From Rhizobium sp. BK418 (GTDB lineage Bacteria; Pseudomonadota; Alphaproteobacteria; Rhizobiales; Rhizobiaceae): a stretch of 64,000 bases of DNA. A program made the position numbers and the translations under genes. Below, piece after piece: positions 24,543-33,744 of the stretch. Where the stretch lies: NCBI RefSeq assembly GCF_004341105.1, contig NZ_SLZK01000001.1:992001-1056000 (forward strand). Reading direction: 5' to 3'. Every line of letters begins with the position of its first letter. Position 1 is the stretch's first letter. The notes below the pieces were generated by a model that made no database searches, was not told the DNA's origin, and saw nothing but the letters and a program-made list of their open reading frames with translations.

Positions 24543-25418
24543 TCATTCCTTGTCGAGAATGCTCCAGTCAACGCCCTTCGCCCAGTCGGCATAACTATGC
24601 CAGGCGACCTCGGGAAAATCCCGGCGCAGGGCCGCGATATCGGCGGAATACCCGACCTTGTCGAACCACTCATACATCAGCGCCATATCCTCGCTCTGCT
24701 GGCGCAACGCCGAGACCGGCAGCTCCTGGAAACGGATCGGTCGGCCGATGGCGTCCGAAAGGATCTTCGCCTGCTGCTCACCCGACAGCTCGTCGCCGGC
24801 AATATTGAAGCGCTTGCCGAAAACCTGCTCGCGACGCTCCGCAAGGGCGGCGACGAAATGGCCGATATCGTCTGTCGCGATCTGCTGCAATATGCGGGCG
24901 GGCGGCAGCGCTGCGGCATAGACGCCCTGTTTCAGGCCGCCGATTGCCCAAGGCGCTACCGTGTTCTCCATGAAGGCGACCGGGGCCGAGATCGTGTAGG
25001 GTATGCCGAGCCCGGCCACATGCTGTTCGACGAGATATTTGCTGTCGAAATGCGGGATTCCGGTCTTCCTGTCGGCATCCGATACCGAGGAATAGATCAG
25101 GTGGCCCACTCCGGCCTCCTTGGCCGCATCGGCAGCCGCAATGCCCTGGCGCGTTTCCGCTTCGACGCCCGCCTCATAGCTGTTGCCCATCAAAAACATG
25201 GTATCGACGCCACGAGCTGCCGCAACGACAGAGGCCTTGTCGTTGAGATCGCCCGCGACAATCTCGATGCCGGATGCGGCAAGCTGCCGCGCGGTGTCAC
25301 TATCCGGCTTGCGGGTAAGCCCCTTGACGCGGTGGCCGCGCGAGGCGAGCGCCCGGGCGACGGCGCCGCCCTGATGGCCGGTTGCCCCGGTGACGAGAAT
25401 GGTTCTGCTATTGCTCAT
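24543..25418 (-). CDS. NmrA-like NAD(P)-binding protein
   Basis: A 291-residue Rossmann protein of the NmrA/quinone-oxidoreductase-like SDR subgroup. The glycine motif TGATGHQGGAVARALASRGH lies at residues 10-29; VKGLTRKPDS follows as the NADP phosphate-binding loop, and the catalytic Tyr of classical SDRs is missing. IYSSVSDADRKTGIPHFDSK is the conserved middle part. The start at 25418 follows AAGGAGCTTGAG. Proteins of this type act as redox sensors or NAD(P)-dependent reductases. It diverges from the LysR-type regulator gene, its likely controller. Confidence 0.9.
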   Translation of the reverse strand: MSNSRTILVTGATGHQGGAVARALASRGHRVKGLTRKPDSDTARQLAASGIEIVAGDLNDKASVVAAARGVDTMFLMGNSYEAGVEAETRQGIAAADAAKEAGVGHLIYSSVSDADRKTGIPHFDSKYLVEQHVAGLGIPYTISAPVAFMENTVAPWAIGGLKQGVYAAALPPARILQQIATDDIGHFVAALAERREQVFGKRFNIAGDELSGEQQAKILSDAIGRPIRFQELPVSALRQQSEDMALMYEWFDKVGYSADIAALRRDFPEVAWHSYADWAKGVDWSILDKE

Positions 25419-25501
25419 CTCAAGCTCCTTGATCGCTTGGTGATCCCCTAAGGAAAACTGATCTCGGGGGATCGTTGCTAACGAAGCTGAATTGGGCATT
25501 G

Positions 25502-25533
25502 TTGCATTGAGCCATAATTGGCTACAAATGCAA
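25502..25533. promoter_or_regulatory. dyad operator candidate between nmrA-like and lysR-type genes
   Basis: In the 139-bp divergent gap, TTGCAT (25502-25507) and ATGCAA (25528-25533) flank an inner AGCC-N6-GGCT dyad (25510-25523). The nested symmetry and position fit a LysR-type binding site that serves both genes. Confidence 0.5.
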
Positions 25534-25557
25534 AACATCGTCCCATTTGGAGCATCA

Positions 25558-26475
25558 ATGATCGATCTGAACGACATCGCGATCTTCGCCCGTGTCATCG
25601 AAGCCGGCAGCTTCACGGCTGCAGCGCGACTCATGGCCATGCCGAAGACGACGGTCAGCCGCCGCGTTGCCGCTCTGGAGCGCGAACTCGGCGTGCGCCT
25701 CCTGCAGCGCACGACCCGCAGCCTCGGCCTGACCGATGCCGGGCGTCTCTATTACGAAGAGGCGAGCCAGGCACTGCGCCGCATCGAAGAAGCCAATATC
25801 CGCCTGGCCGAAGCCCGCGCCGAGCCTGCCGGCACGATCCGCATTTCCGCCCCGGTCGGCTTCGTCAGCCATTTCCTGGCCGATACGATCTTCGATTTCA
25901 TGGCGACCTATGAGAAATCCAGGGTCGAACTGCGCCTGACCGACGAGAAACTGAACCTGATCGACAATGGCATCGACCTTGCCTTCCGCACCGGGACGCT
26001 CGAGGATTCCACCCTGATCGCCCGCAGGCTCGGCCCCACCTATCGCCTGCTCTGCGCCAGCCCGGCCTATCTCGCGCGTGCAGGCACACCCGCAACACCA
26101 ACCGATCTCGCTACTCATCAATGCGTCATCGCCGGACCGTCCGCCGCCCAGGCGCTATGGGTGCTGCAGGGAGAAAAGGGCGGAGAGTCCGTCACCGTCT
26201 CGGGTCGCTTCGCCGCCAACGAAATGCAGGCCGTCATGGCCGCCACCCTTGCCGGCTATGGTATTGCCCAACTGCCCTATGGCATCGCCTTCGCCGGCAT
26301 CGCCGATGGCAGGCTGCAACGCGTGCTGGAAAACTATACGACGCCGGCGGGCGGGCTGCATGTCGTCTATCCCAGCAGCAAACATCTCTCGCCGCTGGTG
26401 CGCGCCTTCATCGCGCTCGCCGAACAGCGCCTGCATGAGGCCGGTGCGCGCAACGTCCTGCCTACCGTCGCTTGA
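25558..26475 (+). CDS. LysR family transcriptional regulator
   Basis: A 305-residue LysR-type regulator. The start at 25558 (MIDLNDIAIFARVIEAGSFT) is set by GGAGCATCA; an earlier in-frame ATG at 25528 has no such signal. The N-terminal winged helix has AAARLMAMPKTTVSRRVAAL as its helix-turn-helix and LGVRLLQRTTRSLGLTDAG as wing. The effector domain from about 90 starts GTIRISAPVGFVSHFLADTI and has the LysR/CrgA-subgroup features. The gene is divergent from the NmrA-like gene, and the dyad at 25502-25533 lies between them, the usual arrangement of LysR-type control of the neighbour. Confidence 0.95.
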   Translation: MIDLNDIAIFARVIEAGSFTAAARLMAMPKTTVSRRVAALERELGVRLLQRTTRSLGLTDAGRLYYEEASQALRRIEEANIRLAEARAEPAGTIRISAPVGFVSHFLADTIFDFMATYEKSRVELRLTDEKLNLIDNGIDLAFRTGTLEDSTLIARRLGPTYRLLCASPAYLARAGTPATPTDLATHQCVIAGPSAAQALWVLQGEKGGESVTVSGRFAANEMQAVMAATLAGYGIAQLPYGIAFAGIADGRLQRVLENYTTPAGGLHVVYPSSKHLSPLVRAFIALAEQRLHEAGARNVLPTVA

Positions 26476-26543
26476 GCGGACGCATTCCCTGTTGCCAAAT
26501 ACGCCGGACTGGCGGAAGCTGCCATGTCAAGGGAATTGCGGCC

Positions 26544-27302
26544 ATGACGACCACGACAGCGATCAGGCATCCGGCAAGACTAGGCACCGCAGGCATCTGC
26601 CGCGGCTGCTGGGACCAGATGCACATGCCGATCCCAATCGGGGGCCCGCTCTCCCTGCCGCTGCGCGCTTTCGGCATCACCAGAAGCAAAATGAACCCCG
26701 ATATCTGCACGATCTGCGAACGCTCCTTCCAATACGTGAAGAAACAGCGCCACATTACTTCAGGCGCTACCATCCTCTTTGCCGACATCCGCAACTATAC
26801 CGGACTGTCGGAACGCATCGGCGCCGTCGAACTGAGCCATATCGTCAGCCTGTTCCAGGACCGTTCGGCCGGCGCGATCTGGGCCAATGACGGTATCGTC
26901 AACAAGCAGATGGGCGACGGGCTGATGGCGATCTTTAATTTCCCGATCATCCGTAGGGACCATGCCGCAGCCGCCATCATGGCGGCCCGCGAAATCCAGC
27001 GCGCCTGCGCCGAAGCGCTCGCCGAGGTCGACGTAGGCGAGCCGCTCGGCGTCGGCGTCGGCATCCATACCGGCGATGTCCAGATCGGCGAATTCTCCAG
27101 CTTCCACAGCGATTTCACCGCGATCGGCGGCGTGGTGAACCAGGCCGCCAGACTGGAATCGCAGGCAGCACCGGGCGAAATCATGATTTCGGCCGAAACC
27201 GCGCTTCAGGCACCGGGGCTTGTGGGCGATGGCGAGGTGCGGATGCTGTCACTGAAGGGCATCGGGCAGCCGGTGGAAGCGCGGGTTTTGCGGGTGGGGT
27301 GA
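26544..27302 (+). CDS. class III adenylate/guanylate cyclase with N-terminal Cys motifs
   Basis: A 252-residue soluble cyclase making cAMP or cGMP. The start at 26544 (MTTTTAIRHPARLG) follows AAGGGA. The N-terminus has ICRGCWDQ and, after MNPDICTICERSF, a second C-x-x-C, which together could bind zinc. The catalytic domain (about 75-250) has FADIRNYTGLSERIG with the first metal Asp, KQMGDGLMAIFN with the second, and VGVGIHTGDVQIGEFSS. Class III cyclases need a dimer; the protein carries one catalytic domain, so it should homodimerise. It lies 68 bp after the LysR gene and may be in the same transcript. Confidence 0.85.
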   Translation: MTTTTAIRHPARLGTAGICRGCWDQMHMPIPIGGPLSLPLRAFGITRSKMNPDICTICERSFQYVKKQRHITSGATILFADIRNYTGLSERIGAVELSHIVSLFQDRSAGAIWANDGIVNKQMGDGLMAIFNFPIIRRDHAAAAIMAAREIQRACAEALAEVDVGEPLGVGVGIHTGDVQIGEFSSFHSDFTAIGGVVNQAARLESQAAPGEIMISAETALQAPGLVGDGEVRMLSLKGIGQPVEARVLRVG

Positions 27303-27347
27303 GCGCCTATTTGCAGGAAACGCACTGCCCATGTCTCGATGCATGTT

Positions 27348-28208
27348 CTAGGCCGGATAGGCGGACACGGGTAAATCGGATTTCCATTCCTCTGGCGTCC
27401 TCAGGGCGTTCTTGACCAAGCCCTCGTCGGACACATCGAGCCCCTGCTCCTTGATCCATTCGATAAACGGCTTTGCACGGCCCGGTTCACCAGACACCGC
27501 AGCCCGCGCGGCATCGGCGACAAAGCTGCTGACAGCGTCCAGATCATTGCTCAGGCGCACCGTCAGTGCTTCGAGTTCCACGGGCCAGCCCAGAACTTTG
27601 CAGGCACGATTGAACTCGTCGGCAAGGTAGAGAAAAACCCGGTGCCTCAATTCTATATACTCGACTGATCCGACATAGTTGGCGTCGCTCTGAGCCCTGC
27701 GGATCGCAACGAGACCCACGGTCAGCAGCCATGCCCTTTCCCTAAGGAACCAATAGTTCACAAAAGCTTCCCTGTTCGCCCACATGCCTCCTTCGGTCTC
27801 GCTCTCCGGCTTGGTAAAGAAGGGCTTCGGGATCAAAGACATGATCTCTTCTGCCCGCCACTGAATTTCTATCCCGAGAGCCTCGCCGTTCTGAAACAAA
27901 AGCCAATGCTCTTCGAGCGTCTTGGGTTTATTTGGAGCGGTGTTGAACAAGGCGTCCGAATGGCTTGTGCTGCTTTCGGCGACAGGCCTTTGAGCCACCG
28001 TGGTCCCAGATGTCGAGCTTTCGGGCCCCGACGCTCCCGTGATCCGCCGCGTACCCAACAATCCGAACACCGCAGCCACGATGAAGGAAAAGACCCAGTC
28101 GCTCCCATAAATGCCGCTCTGGGCAAATGACAACAGCTGAATAAGGACGATCACCCACGCCGTTCCGATGCAGGCATAGCGCTGAGCTTGGACTAGATTG
28201 ATTCGCAC
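27348..28208 (-). CDS. hypothetical membrane protein, 286 aa
   Basis: The protein starts MRINLVQAQRYACIGTAWVI and has two hydrophobic helices within the first 52 residues (CIGTAWVIVLIQLLSF and WVFSFIVAAVFGLLG), then a Ser/Thr-rich linker, then a soluble alpha-helical domain (residues 95-280) with WRAEEIMSLIPKPFF and VEYIELRHRVFLYLADEFNRA. No known domain. Its base composition is lower in GC than that of its neighbours. It lies convergent to the cyclase gene. AGAGGGAAC precedes the ATG. Confidence 0.65.
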   Translation of the reverse strand: MRINLVQAQRYACIGTAWVIVLIQLLSFAQSGIYGSDWVFSFIVAAVFGLLGTRRITGASGPESSTSGTTVAQRPVAESSTSHSDALFNTAPNKPKTLEEHWLLFQNGEALGIEIQWRAEEIMSLIPKPFFTKPESETEGGMWANREAFVNYWFLRERAWLLTVGLVAIRRAQSDANYVGSVEYIELRHRVFLYLADEFNRACKVLGWPVELEALTVRLSNDLDAVSSFVADAARAAVSGEPGRAKPFIEWIKEQGLDVSDEGLVKNALRTPEEWKSDLPVSAYPA

Positions 28209-28309
28209 ATGTTCCCTCTGTGTTCACGGCCCGCGACCATAAAGAGCGGCACCGTGAAAAGCCATGCCCATCAGCGCTCCCACATTCAAAAACGAAACCG
28301 CTTGCATTT

Positions 28310-28329
28310 AAATCCGAACGTTCGTATTT
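28310..28329. promoter_or_regulatory. TetR-type operator upstream of the efflux operon
   Basis: A 20-bp palindrome, AAATCCGAACGTTCGTATTT, in which 9 of 10 positions are symmetric around the perfect core CGAACGTTCG (28315-28324). It lies 28 bp before the tetR-type start at 28358, the expected place for autoregulation. Confidence 0.8.
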
Positions 28330-28357
28330 TTATCCATGAAAACTGGAAGCCATACCC

Positions 28358-28927
28358 GTGACGCGAACGCGCAAGATCACCACTGACGATATTCTGGACG
28401 CTGCCGAGCGCGTCGTCGTACGATCAGGTGCGGCCGGGTTGTCGATCGATGCCGTCGCCAAGGAAGCCGGCGTCAGCAAGTCGCGCGTCGTCTATGACCA
28501 CAAGACCAAGAGCGCGCTTCTGGAAGCGCTGGTCGACCGTCGCGTCGGGGCCGATATCGCCCATATGCAGGAATGCGTTGACGCGAATGCCGACACCCCT
28601 CACCCGGAGCTTTACGGCCGCATCGCTGCCGCCGACAAGGCGCTCGACGATACCGACCGCGCCGTGGCGATGGCGGTCAGCGCCTCCATGTCGAGCGAGG
28701 AAGGCCTGCAGCAGATCATACGCAAATGGGTGCTCGACGATCTGGCGGCGATGGCCGCCGGGCTGAAGCCGCGGGCAGCGCTGATGGCCTATCTGGCGCT
28801 GACCGGCTTTTACTGTACCGAACTCTTCGATTTCCACCGCTGGAGCGGCACGGAACGACAGGAACTGCTCGAGGATATCCGCAAGGTCTACACGACCTTT
28901 CCCGAGCCGCCCGAAACGAAGACCTGA
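28358..28927 (+). CDS. TetR/AcrR family transcriptional repressor
   Basis: A 189-residue repressor with a GTG start at 28358. The N-terminal helix-turn-helix is ILDAAERVVVRSGAAGLSID followed by VAKEAGVSKSRVVYDHKTKS, where YDHKTKSALLEAL is the typical end of the TetR DNA-binding domain. The ligand domain (60-189) is all-helical. The downstream adaptor and pump genes start 71 and 1286 bp later on the same strand, so this is very likely the local repressor of the efflux operon, acting at the palindrome at 28310-28329 and relieved by a pump substrate. Confidence 0.9.
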   Translation: MTRTRKITTDDILDAAERVVVRSGAAGLSIDAVAKEAGVSKSRVVYDHKTKSALLEALVDRRVGADIAHMQECVDANADTPHPELYGRIAAADKALDDTDRAVAMAVSASMSSEEGLQQIIRKWVLDDLAAMAAGLKPRAALMAYLALTGFYCTELFDFHRWSGTERQELLEDIRKVYTTFPEPPETKT

Positions 28928-28998
28928 TCGGGAACCTGAACGATAAACCAAAGTAAGAACCTCAGAAAGCCGCGGGGGCGGCCAAAAAGGGATATATC

Positions 28999-30207
28999 AT
29001 GTTGCGCAATACCAAACTGCCGCGCCTGAAGGCGATGATGGCAGCCACGACACTTCTGGCACTGACGGCCGGGCAGACCTTCGCTCAAGAAGGGGGAATG
29101 CAGATGCCGCCGGCTGCCGTCGGCGTGGTTGAGATGAAGGCTCATGCCGTGCCCGTGGTCAACGAACTGCCGGGCCGCATTGCCGCCACCCGTGTGTCGG
29201 AAGTGCGCGCCCGCGTTTCCGGCATCCTCCAGGAGCGCGTGTTCCAGCAGGGCACGCTGGTCAAGGAAGGCGACGTGCTCTACCGCATCGATCCGCGGCT
29301 CTTCCAGGTGCGCGTTGCAAGCGCCGAAGCCGCGCTGCAGCGGGCCAAAGCCACGCAGCAGAATGCCCGCCTGCAGCTGGAGCGGCAGCAGAGCCTGAAG
29401 GAGCGCAATATCGCGACCGGCGTCGATTACGATACGGCCGCCGTCAATCTTGCCCAGGCCGATGCCGATGTCGCGAGTGCGCAAGCCGGCCTCGACGAAG
29501 CCAAGATCAATCTCGATTACACCGAAGTCCGCGCGCCGATCACCGGCATCATCGGCGCGGCCCTGGTCACCGAAGGCGCGCTGGTCACCGCCGATGGCAC
29601 CTCCAATCTGGCGCTGATCCAGCAGATCGATCCCGTCTATGCCGACTTCACCCAGTCCGCCCAGGATCTTCTCAATCTCAAGCGCGCCGTTGCCGAAGGC
29701 AAGCTCGCGAGTGCCGCGCCCGGCGAAGCGCGTGTCGAGCTCGTCTTCGACGATGGCAGCCTCTATGCCGAGCCCGGTCGGCTGCTCTTTGCCAGCGCCA
29801 ATGTCGACCCCAATACCGGACAGGTGACGCTGCGCGCCGAATTCCCCAACAAGCACGGCGATCTGCTGCCCGGCATGTATGTGCGCGTGCGCATCGAACA
29901 GGCCGTGCGACAGGATGCGCTGACGGTGCCGCAGCGCGCCGTTATCAGAAACGAAGCCGGCCAGGCGCAGGTCTATGTGCTCTCGGAAGGCAACAAGGCG
30001 GAGCTGCGCTCCGTCACGCTCGGCCAGACACTCGACTCCGAATGGGTGGTGGAGCAAGGCCTGAAGGATGGCGAGAAAGTCATCGCCGATGGCGTGCAGA
30101 AGGTAAAGCCGGGCGCGACCGTTGCGCCCGAGCCCTGGAAGCCGGATGCCCCGGCGGACACTTCCGCCACACCGGACGCTTCCGCCCCCAAGAAGCCTGC
30201 GGAGTAA
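28999..30207 (+). CDS. RND efflux periplasmic adaptor (AcrA/MexA type)
   Basis: A 402-residue membrane-fusion protein. The signal peptide ends near LTAGQTFAQ (residues 10-30); no lipobox Cys is visible, so it is probably not lipidated. GRIAATRVSEVRARVSGILQ is the lipoyl motif, followed by a coiled-coil hairpin (residues 95-170: EAALQRAKATQQNARLQLER), a second lipoyl half (LDYTEVRAPITGIIGA) and the beta-barrel with GRLLFASANVDPNTGQVTL. The tail is a Pro/Ala-rich segment. It bridges the inner-membrane pump encoded 6 bp downstream to an outer-membrane channel, which is not encoded in this operon. GGGATATATC precedes the ATG. Confidence 0.95.
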   Translation: MLRNTKLPRLKAMMAATTLLALTAGQTFAQEGGMQMPPAAVGVVEMKAHAVPVVNELPGRIAATRVSEVRARVSGILQERVFQQGTLVKEGDVLYRIDPRLFQVRVASAEAALQRAKATQQNARLQLERQQSLKERNIATGVDYDTAAVNLAQADADVASAQAGLDEAKINLDYTEVRAPITGIIGAALVTEGALVTADGTSNLALIQQIDPVYADFTQSAQDLLNLKRAVAEGKLASAAPGEARVELVFDDGSLYAEPGRLLFASANVDPNTGQVTLRAEFPNKHGDLLPGMYVRVRIEQAVRQDALTVPQRAVIRNEAGQAQVYVLSEGNKAELRSVTLGQTLDSEWVVEQGLKDGEKVIADGVQKVKPGATVAPEPWKPDAPADTSATPDASAPKKPAE

Positions 30208-30213
30208 GAGCTC

Positions 30214-33200
30214 ATGGCACAATTCTTCATTCGCAGGCCGATCCTGGCCTGGGTCTTCGCATTGTTCATTTCGATTGCCGGTATCCTGGCGATCCCCTTC
30301 CTGCCCGTCTCGCAATATCCGAAAGTCGCCCCGCCGCAGCTTTCGATCTCCACCTCCTATCCGGGCGCTTCGCCGCAGGAAATCTATCAGGGCGTCACCC
30401 GCCAGATCGAGGATGAGTTGAACGGCGTCGAGGGCCTGATGTATTTCGAGTCGACCTCGGATAATTCCGGCTCGGTCAGCATCAACGCCACCTTCCGCGC
30501 CGGCACCGATATCGACCAGGCCTCGGTCGACGTGCAGAACGCCATCCGCCGCGTCGAAGCCCGCCTGCCCGCCACCGTGCGCTCGCAGGGCATCAACGTG
30601 GAGGAAGCGAGCTCCGGCTTCCTGATGTTCATCGCGCTGACCTCGACAGACGGCACGCGCGATGAAGTGGCGCTCGGCGATTACATCACCCGCAACATCA
30701 TCGGCGAACTGCGCCGCATCGATGGTGTCGGCCGCGCCCAGCTCTTTGCTGCCCAGCGGGCGCTGCGCGTCTGGATCGACCCGGACAAGATGGTCGGCCT
30801 CAATCTCACGACCGACGATATCAACGCCGCCATCACCGCACAGAATGCCCAGGTCGCAGCCGGCCAGATCGGCGCCAAGCCGAACCCGGTCACCCAGGAT
30901 CTGACGGCGACCGTGCTCGTGCAGGGCCAGCTTTCGACGCCGCAGCAATTCGGCGAGATCATCCTGCGCGCCAATGCCGATGGCTCCACCGTGCGCCTGA
31001 AGGATGTCGCCCGCGTCGAGCAGGGCGCGGAATCCTATAATTTCACCAGCCGCCTCAACGGCCAGCCGAGTGCTGCGATCGCCATCCAGCTTTCGTCGAC
31101 CGGTAACGCCGTTGCCGTCTCCAACGCCGTCAACGCGAAGATGAAGGAGCTTTCCCGCTTCTTCCCGTCCGGCATCGAATATTCCGTGCCCTACGATACC
31201 AGCCCCTTCGTTTCGGCTTCGATCGAGAAGGTCATTCACACGCTGGTCGAAGCCGTCGCCCTCGTCTTCGTGGTCATGTTCATCTTCCTGCAGAATTTCC
31301 GCTACACGGTGATCCCGACGCTCGTCGTGCCGGTGGCGCTGCTCGGCACCTGCGCGGTCATGTATGCGACCGGATTCTCCATCAACGTGCTCACCATGTT
31401 CGCCATGGTCTTGGCGATCGGCATCCTCGTCGATGACGCGATCGTCGTCGTCGAAAATGTCGAGCGCATCATGGCCGAGGAAGGGCTCTCGCCGAAGGCG
31501 GCCGCCCAGAAGGCGATGGGCCAGATCACCGGCGCCATTCTCGGCATCACGCTGGTTCTCTCCTGCGTCTTCATTCCCATGGCCTTCTTCCCCGGCTCGA
31601 CCGGCATCATCTACCGCCAGTTCTCGCTGACCATGGTCGTCTCGATCCTCTTTTCGGCCTTCCTGGCGCTGTCGCTGACGCCGGCGCTCTGCGCCACCTT
31701 CCTGAAGCCGATCAAGCAGGGCCACCACCACAAGCGCGGCATCGGCGGCTGGTTCAACCGCAATTTCGAGCGCATCACATCCGGTTACTCGAAAACCGTC
31801 ACCGGCATGGCGCGCCGCGCCGGACGCATGATGATCGTCTATCTCGCCCTCGTCGTCGGCCTCGGCTATCTCTTCATCAACCTGCCGACCGCGTTCGTGC
31901 CGGATGAAGACCAGGGCTTCCTGATCGTCGATATCCAGGGCCCGCCGGAAGCGAGCGCCAACCGCACGATCGAATCCATCAAGCAGGTGGAAAAGATCTT
32001 CCGCACAGAATCCGCCGTCGAGAATATCGTGGCGATCCAGGGCTTCTCCTTCTCGGGTAACGGCGCCAATGCCGCCCTCGCTTTCGTGACGCTGAAGGAC
32101 TGGGCCGAGCGCGGCCCCGGCAATACCGTGCAGGAAATCGCCAACCGCGTGAACGGCCAGCTCTTTGCCCTGAAGGACGCCACCACGTTTGCGCTCTCGC
32201 CGCCGCCGATCGAAGGCTTCGGCGCCACCGGCGGCTTCTCCTTCCGCCTGCAGGACCGCGGCGGCAAGGGCCAGACGGCGCTCGTCGAGGCGGCCGGCCA
32301 GCTGATGCAGATGGCGGGCAAGAGCCCTGTCCTGACGGGCATGCGCATCGAAGGCATGCCGGATGCCGCCCAGGTTCTGATGGTGATCGACCGCGAAAAG
32401 GCCAACACCTTCGGCATCTCCTTCGCCGACATCAACAATGCCATCACCGCCAATCTCGGCTCGTCCTATATCAACGACTATCCGAATACCGGCCGCATGC
32501 AGCGCGTCATCGTCCAGGCCGATGACCGCGCCCGCCTGCAGATCGACGACGTGATGAAGATCAACGTGCGCAATGCGAGCGGCGGCATGGTGCCGCTCTC
32601 CTCCTTCGCCATTGCCCAATGGCAGAAGGGCGCGCCGCAGATCGTCGGCTATAACGGCTATCCGACCGTGCGCATCTCCGGCGCGCCGGCGCCTGGCCAA
32701 TCATCAGGCGCGGCGATCGCCGAAATGGAGCGTCTGGCTTCGCAGCTGCCGGAAGGTTTCGGCTTCGAATGGTCCGGCCAGTCGGCGGAGGAAATCACCT
32801 CCGGCAGCCAGGCGCCCTTCCTCTTCGGCCTGTCGATTCTCTTCGTCTTCCTGCTTCTGGCCGGTCTCTACGAAAGCTGGTCAATCCCGCTCTCGGTCAT
32901 GCTGGTGGTTCCGCTCGGCGTCATCGGCTCGATGCTGGCGGTGATGATCCGCGATATGCCCAACGACATCTATTTCAAGGTGGGCCTCATCGCCATCATC
33001 GGCCTCTCAGCCAAGAACGCCATCCTGATCGTGGAATTCGCCAAGGATTATTACGCCGAAGGCAGGTCGCTGCTCGATGCGGCGATCGAAGCCGCCCGCG
33101 TCCGCTTCCGCCCGATCATCATGACCTCGCTGGCGTTTACCCTCGGCGTCGTGCCGCTGGCGATCGCGACCGGCCCGAGTGCGGCAAGCCAGAACGCCAT

Positions 33201-33372
33201 CGGCACCGGCGTCCTCGGCGGCATGATCTCGGCGACGGTGCTGGCGATCTTCTTCGTCCCGGCGTTCTTCGTCTTCGTGCTGAAGCTGATGAGGACGAAG
33301 CGGCCGGTCACTGAGGAGCAAATGCCAGCCGCACCCGAGACACCACCGACCGCCCCAGCCACCCACTCCTGA
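30214..33372 (+). CDS. RND multidrug efflux permease (AcrB/HAE1 type)
   Basis: A 1052-residue inner-membrane pump, full length for the family. MAQFFIRRPILAWVFALFIS is the conserved first helix. GILVDDAIVVVENVER (about 402-417) carries the Asp pair of the proton relay and SAKNAILIVEF the Lys partner near residue 933. The two large periplasmic loops (porter and docking domains) occupy about 35-330 and 560-860. PSGIEYSVPYDTSPFV and SEQAPFLFGLS-like segments are typical. The proton gradient drives drug export via the adaptor. The TAA of the adaptor gene is 6 bp away. The end is followed by a terminator at 33393-33432. Drug specificity is unknown. Confidence 0.97.
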   Translation: MAQFFIRRPILAWVFALFISIAGILAIPFLPVSQYPKVAPPQLSISTSYPGASPQEIYQGVTRQIEDELNGVEGLMYFESTSDNSGSVSINATFRAGTDIDQASVDVQNAIRRVEARLPATVRSQGINVEEASSGFLMFIALTSTDGTRDEVALGDYITRNIIGELRRIDGVGRAQLFAAQRALRVWIDPDKMVGLNLTTDDINAAITAQNAQVAAGQIGAKPNPVTQDLTATVLVQGQLSTPQQFGEIILRANADGSTVRLKDVARVEQGAESYNFTSRLNGQPSAAIAIQLSSTGNAVAVSNAVNAKMKELSRFFPSGIEYSVPYDTSPFVSASIEKVIHTLVEAVALVFVVMFIFLQNFRYTVIPTLVVPVALLGTCAVMYATGFSINVLTMFAMVLAIGILVDDAIVVVENVERIMAEEGLSPKAAAQKAMGQITGAILGITLVLSCVFIPMAFFPGSTGIIYRQFSLTMVVSILFSAFLALSLTPALCATFLKPIKQGHHHKRGIGGWFNRNFERITSGYSKTVTGMARRAGRMMIVYLALVVGLGYLFINLPTAFVPDEDQGFLIVDIQGPPEASANRTIESIKQVEKIFRTESAVENIVAIQGFSFSGNGANAALAFVTLKDWAERGPGNTVQEIANRVNGQLFALKDATTFALSPPPIEGFGATGGFSFRLQDRGGKGQTALVEAAGQLMQMAGKSPVLTGMRIEGMPDAAQVLMVIDREKANTFGISFADINNAITANLGSSYINDYPNTGRMQRVIVQADDRARLQIDDVMKINVRNASGGMVPLSSFAIAQWQKGAPQIVGYNGYPTVRISGAPAPGQSSGAAIAEMERLASQLPEGFGFEWSGQSAEEITSGSQAPFLFGLSILFVFLLLAGLYESWSIPLSVMLVVPLGVIGSMLAVMIRDMPNDIYFKVGLIAIIGLSAKNAILIVEFAKDYYAEGRSLLDAAIEAARVRFRPIIMTSLAFTLGVVPLAIATGPSAASQNAIGTGVLGGMISATVLAIFFVPAFFVFVLKLMRTKRPVTEEQMPAAPETPPTAPATHS

Positions 33373-33392
33373 CCTACGGCCGGTGTGTCATG

Positions 33393-33432
33393 CCTCCCGG
33401 GCTTCGAAAGGAGCTCGGGGGGCTTTGTTTTT
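33393..33432 (+). terminator. Rho-independent terminator of the RND operon
   Basis: CCTCCCGGGC (33393-33402) pairs with GCTCGGGGGG (33413-33422), ten pairs with two G-T wobbles and a ten-base loop, followed by CTTTGTTTTT. It lies 21 bp after the stop of the pump gene. Confidence 0.8.
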
Positions 33433-33464
33433 GGAGTTATGCGAAGCCAATCGAAGCGCTGTGC

Positions 33465-33654
33465 CGTGGGACACCCCCTCTGCCCTGCCAGGCATCTCCC
33501 CCACAGGTGGGGAGATTCACAAGTGGCCTGACCTTCGCGTCTCACTAACGTTGCGCAGCTTGCAACGTCGATTGTTTGGGGAAACCCGTTCGCCCAGCCA
33601 ATCTCCACCCTTGTGGGGGAGATGCGCGGCAGGGCAGAAGGGGGTGCCACGTAA
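33465..33654. repeat. Family B long inverted repeat element
   Basis: Arms 33472-33515 (CACCCCCTCTGCCCTGCC, then CATCTCCCCCACAGGTGGGG) and 33601-33648 (CTCCACCCTTGTGGGGGAGA, then GGCAGGGCAGAAGGGGGTG) are inverted. Compared with 17320-17500 the interior runs in opposite orientation. It fills the gap between the RND operon and the methyltransferase gene. Confidence 0.9.
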
Positions 33655-33744
33655 TTCAATGCCAACCGAACGCCCCCACGCAATAGACACCCCATCCATC
33701 CGCCCTATATCCGCCCGGCACAAGCACAACCGCCGAGGCTCCAC

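Noticed and set aside
28888..32700. 1270-codon open frame on the minus strand across the efflux operon
   Set aside because: It is antisense to the adaptor and RND pump genes, whose motifs are unmistakable. Long antisense frames are common in high-GC rhizobial genes because of GC-rich third positions; the product has no protein-like motifs.
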